A DNA stretch of 64,000 bases, taken from contig JAPWDM010000003.1 in NCBI GenBank assembly GCA_035578155.1, positions 20,734,916-20,798,915 on the forward strand, in the 5' to 3' direction. Position numbers and translations under genes: made by a program. Within the stretch, counting starts at the first letter, position 1. Every line of letters starts with the position of its first letter. Under the pieces are notes generated by a model. It was not told the origin of the DNA and searched no databases. It worked only from the letters and a program-made list of their open reading frames with translations. Positions 1 through 11,020 of the stretch are shown piece by piece. This stretch comes from Brachynemurus nebulosus. Its lineage: Eukaryota > Arthropoda > Insecta > Neuroptera > Myrmeleontidae.

Positions 1-1190
1 TTCGGTCAATTATCTACAACATATCCAAAATTCAGCTTCTTAGCGTGATTTGGAGGGAGTAGAGAGGGAAAAAGTGTTTTGACTGCATAGAACACTAGAA
101 GCTAACTAAAATAAAAAGGTGTAGCTCGCTTGGTGTCATTTGTTGGTCGGTCACAGCTTAAAGCATTTAGTCAGTAGGTATAGGTCACCGAATACACTAC
201 GATTGTTATGTGTTGTAAGACCATTATTGCTTGAGCTACACGTTGATCTGTGTGATAATACTTTGTGTTTTGTAGTTGTGTGTGTGAATACGCACACAGA
301 AGCAAACATCAAACCAACACCACTACAAACACTGTGTACCTAAACAACATAGCAATGCGAAGTGGGGAGGATTTTACATCACTTTTCTGCTACACTTGGA
401 ATACTATGATAACAGTAGTTTTGCCCCTTGTTTGGCTTGATCTAACACGCCCACAGCCCTTAGAATTAACGTAGAGGGTTGAAATTCGGTACGTTGATAG
501 AGTTCGTACCTAGGGTCTGCTTTTTGGACGTTTTAATATTTTACCCCCAGCCCCACCATTTTTAAGCTACAATCATGCTTTTTCGACGTTTTCGAAGTTT
601 GTACCGCACGCACAGGTCATCCAAATAAATCTAGAGCGCTGAAACTTTGTATTCGGATTGAGTTGGTACCAAGGGGATGCCTCTTGGGGGTCTGAACTTT
701 TAACCCTTACCCCCACCATTTTTATACCAAAAAGAACAAGATTTTTCTTGTTTTTTAACAGTTTCGTTCTAGTCAAAATCTCCTCAAATAAACCTAGAGG
801 GCTGAAATTTTGTGTATAGATTAAATTAATAGCCAGCCACTGCTTTTTAGAGGTTTCAACTTTTAACCCTTGCCCCAACGATTTTTACGCCAATATTTCC
901 TTGATTTTTGTGTTTTTTTTAACACGCTTAGAGGCTCTCTGAGTAAACCTAGAGGGCTGAAATTTTGTACATGTATTGAGTTGGTATCCAACTATTGCCT
1001 TGTATGGATTCCACATTACTTTTTCCCCCACTTCTCCCATTTTTACATCGGAATTCAGTGGTATTGTTAAATGTGTTTTAAATGCATTATTTTTATTCTA
1101 AATACAAGTAGGCGTGCATTATTTTAATACTAATATAAGTAGGCAAGGTTAACTTAGAAAAAAGTGAACTAACCGTAATAAATACTGTAA
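1..1190 (+). mobile_element. HINE family PQ, 5'-truncated copy with ~160 bp internal repeats
   Basis: This segment matches 19033-19790 on the same strand and 31690-32460 on the opposite strand, so it is a copy of the repeat family called PQ here, cut by the window edge. It carries four diverged tandem units spaced 154-164 bp apart. Each opens with a version of CTAGAGGGCTGAAATTTTGT (near 470, 630, 794 and 948) and closes with a CCCCCACCATTTTTA-like string. It ends near 1190 after a short private insertion (about 1113-1180) absent from the other copies. No protein is encoded; the open frames here are chance. The family assignment comes from the full copy at 18641-24406. Confidence 0.75.
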
Positions 1191-1197
1191 TTTAAAA

Positions 1198-1405
1198 AAA
1201 TAGTATATTATTCAACAAGCTGGTAATGATAGCTATTACTCACGAAGATGAAATTGCGACACGAGCCGAGCTTGCGAGGCGAGTGTCGTAATGCATCTGA
1301 GTGAGTAATAGCCATTGCAAGCGAGTTGAATACGCTATTTTTTCTACGACTTTTTTCTTTTCTGATTTAAATAAAATTGAATATAAATTTTAAATTAAAA
1401 GAACA
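1198..1405 (+). repeat. Stem-loop repeat family S, copy 1
   Basis: About 205 bp that recurs inverted at 43749-43953 with high similarity. The core is itself a long imperfect inverted repeat. TATTCAAC..AGCTGGTAATGATAGC near 1208-1232 pairs with the GCAAGCGAGTTGAATA side near 1317-1332. CTATTACTCAC at 1232-1242 pairs with GTGAGTAATAG at 1301-1311. The apex lies near CGAGCCGAGC at 1264-1273. A foldback MITE or a piece of a larger repeat is likely; no clear target-site duplication was found. Confidence 0.65.
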
Positions 1406-2467
1406 AAATTTTTAATCTATCTCTAATTTCATTAATTTTTTGTATATGTATCTATGGAAACGACCAAAATAAAATTCACATTATTTTGTTTACTCTTAGA
1501 TCTTATTCCACTTATTCTGTCACAGTACAGTGCGTACAATGTATATACCTAAACAATACGTATTTGTAGAATCTAATGCTCATTTAGTCATTTTATGGGG
1601 CAAGTGGTTTTTCTTAAGGATCATTTTGAATAAAATAATGGTAGTAAAGTTATAAAAGTGCATTTGTAAATTTTTTATTGCACAAAATATTTTTTAAATA
1701 TACGGATGTTTATTTTATGTAACACATGTAATGCTTATTTATTTTTTTAAGAGCAAGAATTCATTATCTATGTAACATTTATTTTAATAAATGCACAAAA
1801 TCTATTATATTAATTCTAGTTTATATAGACTATTGCTCGAAAATAAAGAATAGTGATCATTTAGTTTATTTATTGGTACTTTTGTTTTACAATAGTTTTT
1901 CAAATGCTCTTAGTTATTTCGCATTTTGTTTAAATAGATGCTCGTTTAATTTGTTCCCCTTAAAAAGTGCAGTTTTGAGTTAAAAAAAGTTTGAAGTTTT
2001 GAGCCTTGTACTAACATTCGAAAACCGAGTACTTAAAGATTTTTCCCGGCCATAATCTATTGGGATATCATTTTTCAGGTCCTAGGGGCCACTGAAAAAA
2101 GAAAAAATCTATTTTTCGAAAATTCTGGAGAGGCCTAACCCTGTAATAAGTAAGATATTTTTATAATTTGACTGATAATTTGATTGATCTAGTCATCCCC
2201 GTTTCGTATTTTAACTGCAGTAAATTGACCGGAGGAAGTCGTGCCGGAGATTGAAAGAATGGCGTAACCAAAAATGTTTGTCCCCTGTCATGGAATACTT
2301 CCGCGGTGCCTGCATGATAGACCGATTTCAGAATCGCTTCGCTAATTTTCTATAAATAAATACCTACAACATATTTTTTAAATGCATTGTCCGGAATTCA
2401 ATCAGTCGTATAATAGTAGAATTACCTAGATGTACTTTTTTGTCTAACAGAAAACAAAAATAAATGA
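1406..2467. other. Unassigned A+T-rich sequence
   Basis: No gene, RNA or clear transposon end was seen. A slightly more G+C-rich patch at 2090-2330 has no open frame or repeat partner that I could recognise in the window. Confidence 0.5.
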
Positions 2468-2996
2468 AATCCGACAAAAACAGATATCTGACGATATCTG
2501 CAAAAATGGCGCCAAGTATTTTGCGTTGATTGATATTTTAATTTTTTAAAAACAAAAATAATTGAAATCTATTGTTACGCCAAGTACAAATATAATTATA
2601 ATAACTACGTTTAATACAGGTGTTATTTTAGTAATATAATCTTGAAAAAAATCGTAAAACAAATTTTCAGAATAAAAATTTTTGTTTTACTTGGCGCAAA
2701 TTTTTAACTTTTGATTAATATTAAACGAAACCTTTCTAATTTTTCACTAATAGCAAGAGAAAATTTGTGTCAAGTAAAACAAAAATTTTTATTCTGAAAA
2801 TTTGTTTTACTATTTTTTTCAAGATTATATTACTAAAATAACACCTGTATTAAACGTAGTTATTATAATTATATTTGTACTTGGCGTAACAATAGATTTC
2901 AATTATTTTTGTTTTTAAAAAATTAAAATATCAGTCAACGCAAAATACTTGGCGCCATTTTTGCAGATATCGTCAGATATCTGTTTTTGTCGGATT
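2468..2996. mobile_element. 529 bp foldback element with ~238 bp arms
   Basis: The left arm (2468-2705) is an almost complete reverse complement of the right arm (2758-2996), around a loop of about 52 bp. The outer ends read AATCCGACAAAAACAGATAT and its complement. Inside each arm the string ACTTGGCG, or its complement, recurs three times (near 2508, 2576 and 2690 on the left), as expected of repeated subterminal protein-binding sites. No open reading frame. A snapback MITE is the best description. The superfamily and the target-site duplication are not resolved. Confidence 0.85.
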
Positions 2997-3379
2997 AAAT
3001 AATCATTTGATATATGCGGCTATACTTTTTGCTCGAAGCGAATTAGACAACGAAGATTTTCTTCAAAGAATAAAATTCTAAAAGAAAATAAAAAGTTAAT
3101 GAAAGAAATAAAAAAAATTACCCATGAATTACCTTTTTAATACAATTGTTGTATATACTTATGTAAAATGTAAAAATTTTATTACATATTTTCGAAAAAC
3201 TGTAAAATTTTCAGTACACATATATAAATGTTTTCCTTTGACTTATTAATTTAACTCTTTTTAAAATGATTCGCGTTAAAATTTTGTAATATTTCCACAA
3301 CGAAATGACAGAATATGTCAAAATAATTTTTTTTTTTTTTTTTTTTTAACAAAAAAAAAAATGAATATACAAAATTATT
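2997..3379. other. Unassigned A+T-rich spacer with poly-T tract
   Basis: Lies between the foldback and the minus-strand HINE. It includes a T-run near 3328-3348. The HINE may extend into this stretch, but similarity fades. Confidence 0.4.
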
Positions 3380-4031
3380 TAAGATAAAAATGCTATATTT
3401 ATACGTTCTAATTATAACTGTATTATCAATCTGGCAGAAATTTACGTAAAAATTTTATTATTTTAGTATGGTTTAACGTAATTTTTATTCATTTGTAGCA
3501 AACTCTTAATAATTTTAGTATGGTATAAACGTATTCTAAATTCTAACCATATTACATAAGACAAATATTCTAAAGTATTTTTCTAGAAAAAAATGGAACA
3601 GATAGATTATAAAAACTTTAAAACTGACAGAAATAAAATATAGCCGAATCGTTAAATTGGATTAAAAAAAAAATCATGACACGTCACTTATAAAGACGTT
3701 TTTTTCGAATATGTCTTGGCAAAACATGAGACAGAAAATAAAAGAGTGTGAGTGCAAGTGAAATGAAGAACGACATATTTCTTAGTTTTTCTCGAAAAGT
3801 AATTAACCTAGAGGAATGGTTTAAAAACAGTTTTAACGTAATTTGCCTCCTCCTTTCAATTAGTGTAAAAAAAATTTGAAAAACTCATTTTTTTGACAAA
3901 AAATGCCCAAAAAAACCTACTTCTGGGCATCCGACGTGTCTGGCTAACGAACTCGTCCAAGAGTTTTGAATTTCGAAACTTTTCACCAAATTTCATAAAA
4001 ATTAAATGCTCCGTTCGAGAGTTATCGTGTT

Positions 4032-4117
<86 letters not shown>

Positions 4118-4235
4118 AGTGAATATCATTTTCGTATTCTAGGGACCTCAAAACACATTTCTGTTATAGTCACCGCCGGAGGTCGCACCATGACACCTGC
4201 TGTAATAGCTGAATTTCCAGTTTTGGAAATTCGGT
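3380..4235 (-). mobile_element. HINE family R, minus-strand copy A
   Basis: Read on the minus strand, this copy starts at 4235 with ACCGAATTTCC (AGCGAATTTCC elsewhere) next to a run of A on the plus strand. It then has the conserved block ending in a (TA)n tract, then a block shared with 20290-20980 and 38570-39250 (CAGACACGTCGGATGCCCAG and onward). The 5' end, central microsatellite and T-rich target match family R copies at 19971, 36853, 42600 and 51257. The 3' end was not found, so the copy is probably truncated. No coding capacity. Confidence 0.75.
4034..4114. repeat. (TA)n microsatellite inside HINE A
   Basis: About 80 bp of TA dinucleotides with one TAC interruption. It lies at the same internal position as the TA tracts of the other family R copies, so it is a resident part of the element. 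Confidence 0.97.
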
Positions 4236-4245
4236 AAAAAAAAAA

Positions 4246-5265
4246 AAACAGGGTGGGCCAATCTTGCCCCAATACTTAGGCCAAAGTTACCCCAGCTTAC
4301 TAAATCACATTTTACAAATAAACAAGGTAAGTATCAGAAAATACAAACTTAAAATATTTTGAATATATATATATTAAATGAAAGCTGTTATACACTTACC
4401 AATCAAAAATCTTAAGTAGTTCTGGATATGTAAGCAAAAGTTGGTTTGCATCAAAACATTCACAAGAAGTAACGGTGAAGTTGGAGCAGCACTGAGCAGT
4501 GGCAAAAGATGGAATTAAATCAATCTTAGCATTCCAGTATAGTCAGTGCTGCTACCTGTCATTTACCACAAGAACCAAGTTGATAGCTGCATTTTCTAAC
4601 TAATAGTAAATCAAACTGTCTTTTTCCAAGACTTGGGCCAATCTTACCGTTAAGGGCCAATCTTACGCCAAGTTACGGTACCTAAAGAGAATAATCCTTT
4701 TTTGATTAGTGTAGGTGGAGGTATTTTCTTAACTATATCTTCCCATTTATAGTAGAACACGTCCTTGTTCTTGGACCACTTCCATGACTTTTTAATTGGA
4801 TCCACGTACCATTTTATACCAAAGTTATAATGGACCCAAGTTACCCTAATCTGAAGGTTATGTTAACTGATTTATCAAAACCTTAAATTAAGAAGCGAAG
4901 GAAATAGCTGGCATAGGAATGTGTCTGAATTTTCTTTAGTAACGAAGCAAATATGAAAATTATACAATTACCTTACTTTGTGAGGTATCGAAATATTTTT
5001 TACAGTGAAAGTTAGCAACATAACAAAAACAGCAACTTCAAATAGAGGTAAACAACACTCGCCTGACACCTAGTGTAAATTTTCACAACTACCTAAACAT
5101 CAACACAGTGAACCTAGTGCTGTTACCTATGCTGCTAACTTACTTTTACTACTGGATACACTAAGCACAAAACAAAAAATAATACTTTTTCCATTATGGG
5201 CTCAACTTACACCTTAGGGCTCAAGTAACTCATGTTTACGGTACTCATATTCTCTGTAAAGAAGA
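4246..5265. repeat. Two diverged tandem units of ~560 bp
   Basis: A segment at 4630-4710 (GGGCCAATCTTACC.. then TACGGTACC) is repeated in the same orientation but diverged at 5190-5260 (GGGCTCAACTTACACC.. then TTACGGTAC). The leading part at 4255-4300 (CCAAAGTTACCCC) corresponds to 4833-4860 (CCCAAGTTACCC). Both units contain several forms of the motif GGRCCAA(T)CTTACC. No open frame. It may be an internal duplication within an unidentified DNA transposon. Confidence 0.5.
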
Positions 5266-5984
5266 TAGTGTGTGTAATATGTATAAATTTTTATACCGAC
5301 AAAAATGCAATTTTACACAACTGAATAAGAAATCCACAAGTTCGAATTCTTGCAGTGTTATTTTTCCTTATTCACGCTAAAAATTGGTGTATTTTTGATA
5401 CAGTTTTGGAAAATTTTATTTTCATTAGTTGAATATTAAACAAAACAATAATAGTAGGATCACGGTAACGTTTCACTACAAGTAATAACATTAAACTAAA
5501 CTTTTTAAAATTTTTATGCTTTTAGGGTTTTTAAAAAATTGAGCATTTTGTGACCTATTTTCTAAAGTTTATCTTTTCTTATATTCTAATTTAAAGAGCT
5601 ATTTGTTTTAAAAATAGAATTAAGTTTTTTCAAGTTATAATCTATGTTGTAATCTAGAAGCCACTTAAATTCAATTGAATGTAAAAGTAAATACATAATA
5701 ATTACTAATTAATTAATTAAACCATTATAACTGGGTTTTTTGTAATGTTAGTATTTTTGTTTGTTTGTAGGAAACTGACTAGAAGTCTAATTAACATGTG
5801 ACGTGCTAACAATTAAAAATTTTCCTTTAAAAAAAGTAAATAAGTTTATTTGTAAGTTATTCTTAGGTTGGAAAAATCTATTCTTTAGAAGTTTAGAAGG
5901 TATCCTATTCGAAAAATTTTAGAGAAAAATTCCAAATACTTTTAAAGTTTAGACGGTTATGGCGCCAAGTACGTACTATGACGA
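5266..5984. other. Unassigned A+T-rich sequence
   Basis: No genes, repeat partners or element ends were recognised. Confidence 0.5.
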
Positions 5985-6332
5985 GTATACACTTTGTCAA
6001 AACTTTAAATGTGAATTTCTCAAATTGTATAATTGGCGTGTACGATAACGTAAAAACGATTTAATCGATCAGTCAGAAAATTTTAAAACATACGTTCTTT
6101 TACGCAATAATAACCACAGAATAGGAATACGATTATGATTTGAGCAAAAATTCACAAAATGGTGGATCTACAAAGTTGATGATTTCAAAAATAGTCTATT
6201 TTCTGGTTACTGTTTTACAGAAGGACATAATAAAATTTCAGACCGATCGATTTAATGGTTTTTATGTTATCGTGCATGGCGATTACTAAAATGTTTTGAG
6301 AAATTTACATTCAAAGTTTTGACAATGTATAC
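5985..6332. mobile_element. Imperfect foldback element, ~348 bp
   Basis: GTATACACTTTGTCAAAACT at 5985 pairs with the complement ending at 6332 (AGTTTTGACAATGTATAC). Pairing continues inward through CGTGTACGATAACG on the left and TTATCGTGCATGG on the right, and through a TTTAATCGATC/GATCGATTTAA pair. The arms are about 100-120 bp and moderately diverged. No coding capacity. The TA at each tip could be a target duplication but is also part of the inverted repeat. Confidence 0.65.
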
Positions 6333-7389
6333 CTTATCCAACAATTTTTGGGATGACTTTTTGTGAGGGTTTTATTAGTGACCATAAAACTTTCAAAAAC
6401 TTAAATTATTTTATTGCTTACAACAAATACCACCCTATGTTCACTTCAATTGTGTTTAAATTTATTACCAGTTTTACCAGTGACGGTTTCTTTTAGCACT
6501 TACATAGATAAGTACATAACCTGCTACGCACAATAGTGCTGATTATTGCCGTACTTGAAAAGTCATTTCATTTAAATATGGTCAAACTCTACCCATTATA
6601 GTACTTGCAATTAGCGCTATATTTGTCTACATCTTCGAAAGTATTCGGAATTATTCTTTGAAATTTCCAGAGAATATGGTTAAAATATAATATTTTCTAA
6701 CAGAATATTTTCTAAAGAGTCGATTTTTCTAGCTCGAAAATGTGTATGTAACTTTAAACAAGTTTATGTGATTTAAATAGCCTGTTTCTTTTACACCTGA
6801 TACCTAACGCTAAGATATACTTAGTTCAAAATTATGCAAAATATTAAATAGTTTTGAAAACTTCACTAGGTACCTCAATTATTTCCGATAATTGAGTAGA
6901 ATAATATTAAAATTAATTTATTTAACCAAACGATACTGTACCTTTAATCAATTTATTTATCGAAACTACATATCTTCGAATCCTAAAACAACAAATGTCA
7001 AAATTGTTAATATTGGTGCTGAAGGAGGTTTTTATTCACAATACACATCTAATATTTAATGGTAATAAAACTCTATTTTGTAACGATAATAGATGATTGT
7101 AGAGGTATCGAAGGTGATAAAGATGATAGGTAGATCTAAGCACGCATAAGTATGGTTTCAAATTAATTAATAAAATAAAGACAACAATAATAATTTATAA
7201 TATGTACAATATAAATTAGCAAACGATATACCTTTGTTTGATAAAGGTACCTATACTTACTCGCCATTGTATAACCAGTAGACCTGAATATTAATAACGT
7301 AAAATTAAATGAATTTTAAAATTGGTAAGTACAATACAATTTTCATAAGACGATTAAAATAACAAATTCGTTTTATAGGCTGTATGACA
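6333..7389. other. Unassigned A+T-rich sequence
   Basis: No genes or structured repeats were recognised. Confidence 0.5.
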
Positions 7390-7397
7390 CAGTTAAG

Positions 7398-7609
7398 CAG
7401 GGCCAGATTGCCAAATAGGCTAAGGTAGGCCATAGCCTAGGGGCGGCAGAAGTTGTAAATTGACGGTTTTTTTTTGCTCGTCAGTAATTTTCTTAGATGA
7501 AAGTGAAAAAAAGGTAGAAAAAGTTACGATTTTCTTATTTTTGAGCAAAAGATGGGAGCGGCGTTTTTTACGGTGCCTAAGGGCGGCACTTGGGGTTAAT
7601 CTGGCCCTG
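7398..7609. mobile_element. hAT MITE, 212 bp, degenerate 8 bp TSD
   Basis: The ends are CAGGGCCAGATT and AATCTGGCCCTG, a 12 bp perfect terminal inverted repeat. A second inverted pair, GGGGCGGCA and AGGGCGGCAC, lies just inside. The flanks CAGTTAAG (7390-7397) and CAGCTAGG (7610-7617) agree at 6 of 8 bases, which fits an old hAT target-site duplication. No transposase. Confidence 0.8.
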
Positions 7610-7805
7610 CAGCTAGGTAAATAAAATATGCTTGAATAAATGGTGGAAGTGCTGCTAAACCAAATAATTTGTTTAGAACAGTGTAATAAGTGCAATCAGT
7701 TGGGTGGAACTGAAGATACAAAGCTTGTATCGAACTGTTGGAATTGAATATAACTGGAACCTGACTACCCTGTGGTGCGCAACCTATACACTAAGAAGGT
7801 ACGAT

Positions 7806-8085
7806 CAGGGGCGCAGCAACCGGGGAGGCCCAAGGGGTCTGGATCCCCTAAAATTACGTGGACCCCTCATAAAATTACGTAAATTTTCCTCCAATTTATT
7901 TTATTTGTATAAAAAAGTAAAATTTTTCGTGGCCTACTGATTTTATTACTTTGAAAATCGAATTTTCGGAGACGACATTTTCGATAAATTTTTCCAGGGT
8001 TATCGAAGAATTGCATTATCAAAAAACTGGGTTATTTAAATTTTTATTGGACCTCCCCTGCAGATAGGTAGTTGTTGCGCCCCTG
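7806..8085. mobile_element. hAT MITE, 280 bp, degenerate 8 bp TSD
   Basis: The termini CAGGGGCGCAGCAAC and GTTGTTGCGCCCCTG form a 15 bp inverted repeat with one mismatch. The flanks GGTACGAT (7798-7805) and GGTAGGAC (8086-8093) agree at 6 of 8 positions. Non-coding. Confidence 0.82.
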
Positions 8086-8189
8086 GGTAGGACGCCAATT
8101 ATCAATAGAACTTACGAGAGATTTGACGGGTATTGTGTGAAGTACTTATTGGCATTCAGTATTCTTCACTTTTGGACTTATACAAAGGC

Positions 8190-9830
8190 CACTAAGGCTA
8201 TTAATATTTCAGTTCATAGATCGAAAGGAGGCACTGGGTATCATTTAGAAAGCAATTCGCATGATTCCATACCCTATTTAGCATTAAAAGAACGACATCG
8301 AAAACTAACAATTCTCTTCCAGTTTCATCATTCTGCCATTTCATTAACGGTTTTTATGGCAGTGGAAAATTTTAATAAACTTGATTACGTCACAAAACTA
8401 AAAACTCCTTTTTCTCAGAGCAAACCATATTGAAGCGGTTTGAATTAAGGTGAGGTGTAAACTTGTCATTTTTGCTCTAAAAATGGTCCAATTCCGTTTA
8501 TAAATGTGACCGATCAAACAGAAGATCCTATTGGTCAAAATGAAAAGAACGATTTTGAAAACCTATAATTCACTTCCAATTTCTTATCATTTTACTTAAA
8601 TTTTTTTAAGCAACGGAACAATTTTAGTAAACCTAAAGACGTCACTAAATTGAAAAAATTTCCATTTTCTCAAAGCAAGCCATACTGAAGTGATTTGAAT
8701 TAGTCTGATTGGTTGAATTAAGGTACTGTAAAACCGTCTAGACCCGGACACTTTTTTACATTTTTTGGTATAATTTTATGTTTATACATGTTTCCTTCAT
8801 AGATATCACCAATAAAAGTATTACCATTAGAAAGAGCGTATATTATTTATTACATCCCTGACCCATTTGTTTCATTATAAGTAAAAATAAAAAAAATAAA
8901 AAATAATTAGTAAGTGTCCGAGTCTACACCCCAAATCCGTCTTGACCCGGACACTTACTTAAATAATGTAATAACATGCAAACTAACCTCTCCCGTCGGA
9001 GTTAGAACAGTGTTTTACATCGTCTGATGTCTTTGAACCTGTCAAAGTCTTCAAAACATTTTGTGGGAAGGGAGAGGGGTCAATACATAGTATGACTCTC
9101 TATGAAGTAAACATGCGATATGACACCAGAAGGAGGCATAAACCGCGTAATTCTGGCGGGAATATAACGTATGGATAGTGGGAGTTACAGCCAGTGTGAA
9201 TAGCGGCCATAGTATAATAAACTAATTTATCCGGGTCTAAACGGATATATGTATATAGCATGTATTGTTTTATATATACATCGAATATAACTTCAAACAT
9301 CATTAAATGATGCGCGATAAAATTCTGAACACATACATAACAAAATTAAAACAATATGACAATTATGACGAAAATTACTTGTCTAAGTTAGACACACATT
9401 TTATTTCTTTGAAAAACTGGAGAATAGTAATCCTGTAAAATGAGATAGTAAAAGTTGAAATCCGTAGTTTTTATTGGTACAGCTGTTTAGAGGATGTTTT
9501 TCTCTCTCTAATGACGTCAAGAACAAATGTTTATTGTAGCAGGTTAATGTAGAAACTACTTACTTTGAAGATTGGTGCAAAGTGTCCGGGTCTAGACGGT
9601 TTTACGGCAATTCGGGTGTGAACTTTTCATTTTTACTATCAAAAGAGCCCAATTTCTTTTATAAATGTGACTTATCCGCTGCAAGTTTTTTTTTTTAGTG
9701 GTCTTACGTGCCTGGTTTTGGTGAAAATGAAAAGAACAACATTCCTATCATTTTATTTACAGCTTTTAAATCATTGAAAATTTTAGTAAACTTGATGGTG
9801 TCATCGGATAAAGTTTGAATTAATCTCTGT
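8190..9830. repeat. Diverged 255 bp tandem repeat, interrupted by a MITE
   Basis: GAAGCGGTTTGAATT near 8432 recurs as GAAGTGATTTGAATT near 8687. The AAACTTGATNACGTCAC and TTTATAAATGTGAC blocks recur with the same ~255 bp spacing. The third unit resumes at 9610 after the inserted MITE at 8726-9607. A related fragment with TTGATGACGTCACTAAG lies near 10955. Function unknown. Confidence 0.6.
8726..9607. mobile_element. TA-target MITE family T, copy 1 (882 bp)
   Basis: The termini match CYGTAAAACCGTCTAGACCC with its complement at the other end, flanked by TA on the left and CA (decayed TA) on the right. The GACCCGGACACTT motif is repeated internally near 8915-8965 and 9229, giving several possible transposase-binding sites. 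The copy at 39901-40479 is the same element in reverse. It lacks about 290 bp, 9185-9478 here. TA duplications and GC-rich ends suggest Tc1/mariner-like mobilisation; that is inference. No transposase frame seen. Confidence 0.8.
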
Positions 9831-9839
9831 TCAAGGGCG

Positions 9840-10560
9840 GGGTTGGTCATGTGTCCGCTCTTAACAATAAACTCAATAATTCGATTATTTCAATTTTCTC
9901 AATAGTTATAAGTAAATTTGACTATATCGCCTAATTAAAGAATAATGTTTGCGTATACAATGTACCTAAACACATACTGGTAATATAAATACCTATATTA
10001 TCGATTACACGTTACAATTATAAAGTTTTAATAATTATAACGAAGGTTAGTGCTCCGTGTTTTGTTTCCCCTAAGTGCCTTTTCTTCTTTACGAGTTCAA
10101 CATCATCTTTCTTCGCCTTTTTCTTTAGCAGTTTTTTTTTTGTCATTTACATGCTAGTAAGTAAACGAACGTAGAGGCGGGGTGATGGACGCGAAGAGAG
10201 TCCAAAGACGAAGATGGCACTAATAGCGTCCGTAACGTTGAATGATTGTCTAACATGCGATCTCACCACTTTACTAGCTTTATTGTAGTTTTCTGTATGT
10301 ATTGACACTTAAATGTGTGTGTGTTATGACCTAGAAAAATTAAATGGAAAAAGACACTTGCAAAGAATAAAAAACTTTCCATAATGAATTTTCCTAATAT
10401 AAGCGTACAACAGTTTACAATTTTAAAATTTTTAGTATTTACTTTGAAAACAATGTATGCATTTGTTTTACTGGGTGTATCAGTAGTTTTAAAATTTTAA
10501 AAAAATATTTTTTTGAGGCGAAAAGAAGTTTGTTGAGAGTCGCGTTTCTCTGTATACCCA
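9840..10560. other. Unassigned sequence with a G+C-richer patch
   Basis: Mostly A+T-rich. A patch at 10030-10250 is richer in G+C than its surroundings and contains the small minus-strand ORF listed separately. No transposon ends were recognised. Confidence 0.4.
10018..10146 (-). CDS. Small lysine-rich ORF, 42 aa, unidentified
   Basis: On the minus strand an ATG at 10146 opens a 42-residue frame starting MTKKKLLKKKAKKDDVELVK and ending at TAA (10018). It is dominated by Lys, with acidic residues in the middle. It lies in a rare G+C-richer patch whose upstream part (10150-10250) could be leader sequence. I recognise no family, and the codon use gives no firm signal. It could be a first coding exon, a decayed exon or chance. 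Kept only because the composition stands out. Confidence 0.15.
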   Translation of the reverse strand: MTKKKLLKKKAKKDDVELVKKKRHLGETKHGALTFVIIIKTL

Positions 10561-10565
10561 ATATC

Positions 10566-10640
10566 AGTGTTTCCCAAACTTTCTTCAACGCGTAACAGGA
10601 CGTGGCCAGTTTTTAAGTTCTGAACAGAACACCAATTTAA
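10566..10640 (+). mobile_element. Possible hAT terminus fragment
   Basis: CAGTGTTTCCCAAACTTTCT is typical of one end of hAT elements. No matching opposite end lies within the next kilobase, so at most this is a solo end. Confidence 0.35.
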
Positions 10641-11020
10641 ATACAATTGAAGGAAAAGAACTGCTGTTAAAGAACCTTAACATTTACTTAAATAGTTAAT
10701 TAACTTTCCAACAACACGGTTAACGAGTAAGGGAAAAGGAACTTAAAGATTAAACTCGTGAAAACAGTACCCTGTGTTCTCTCCTACTTTTCATAATTAT
10801 TTTCCCAAACACCATTTTTAAAAAAAATTTTCACGGAGCATTTGACGATTGAAAAATTAAATGCTCTCACCAAAATTACTCTAATTCAATCAGTCAGCCT
10901 AAGTCGAATCATTTCAGTAACGCTTTAATTATAAAAAACTTTTTTAACTTGATGACGTCACTAAGTTTACTAAAATTGTTTAATGCCTTAGAAACTATTA
11001 ATTAAATGACAGAATTGGAG
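10641..11020. other. Unassigned A+T-rich sequence
   Basis: Contains a fragment (about 10860-10975) resembling the 255 bp repeat at 8190-9830; otherwise nothing recognised. Confidence 0.4.

Noticed and set aside
7390..8093. The two neighbouring hAT MITEs considered as the two ends of one larger element
   Set aside because: Each has its own matching inverted termini and its own 8 bp flank pair.
8137..8433. 98-residue open frame
   Set aside because: It lies in the 255 bp tandem repeat; the other units do not keep the frame.
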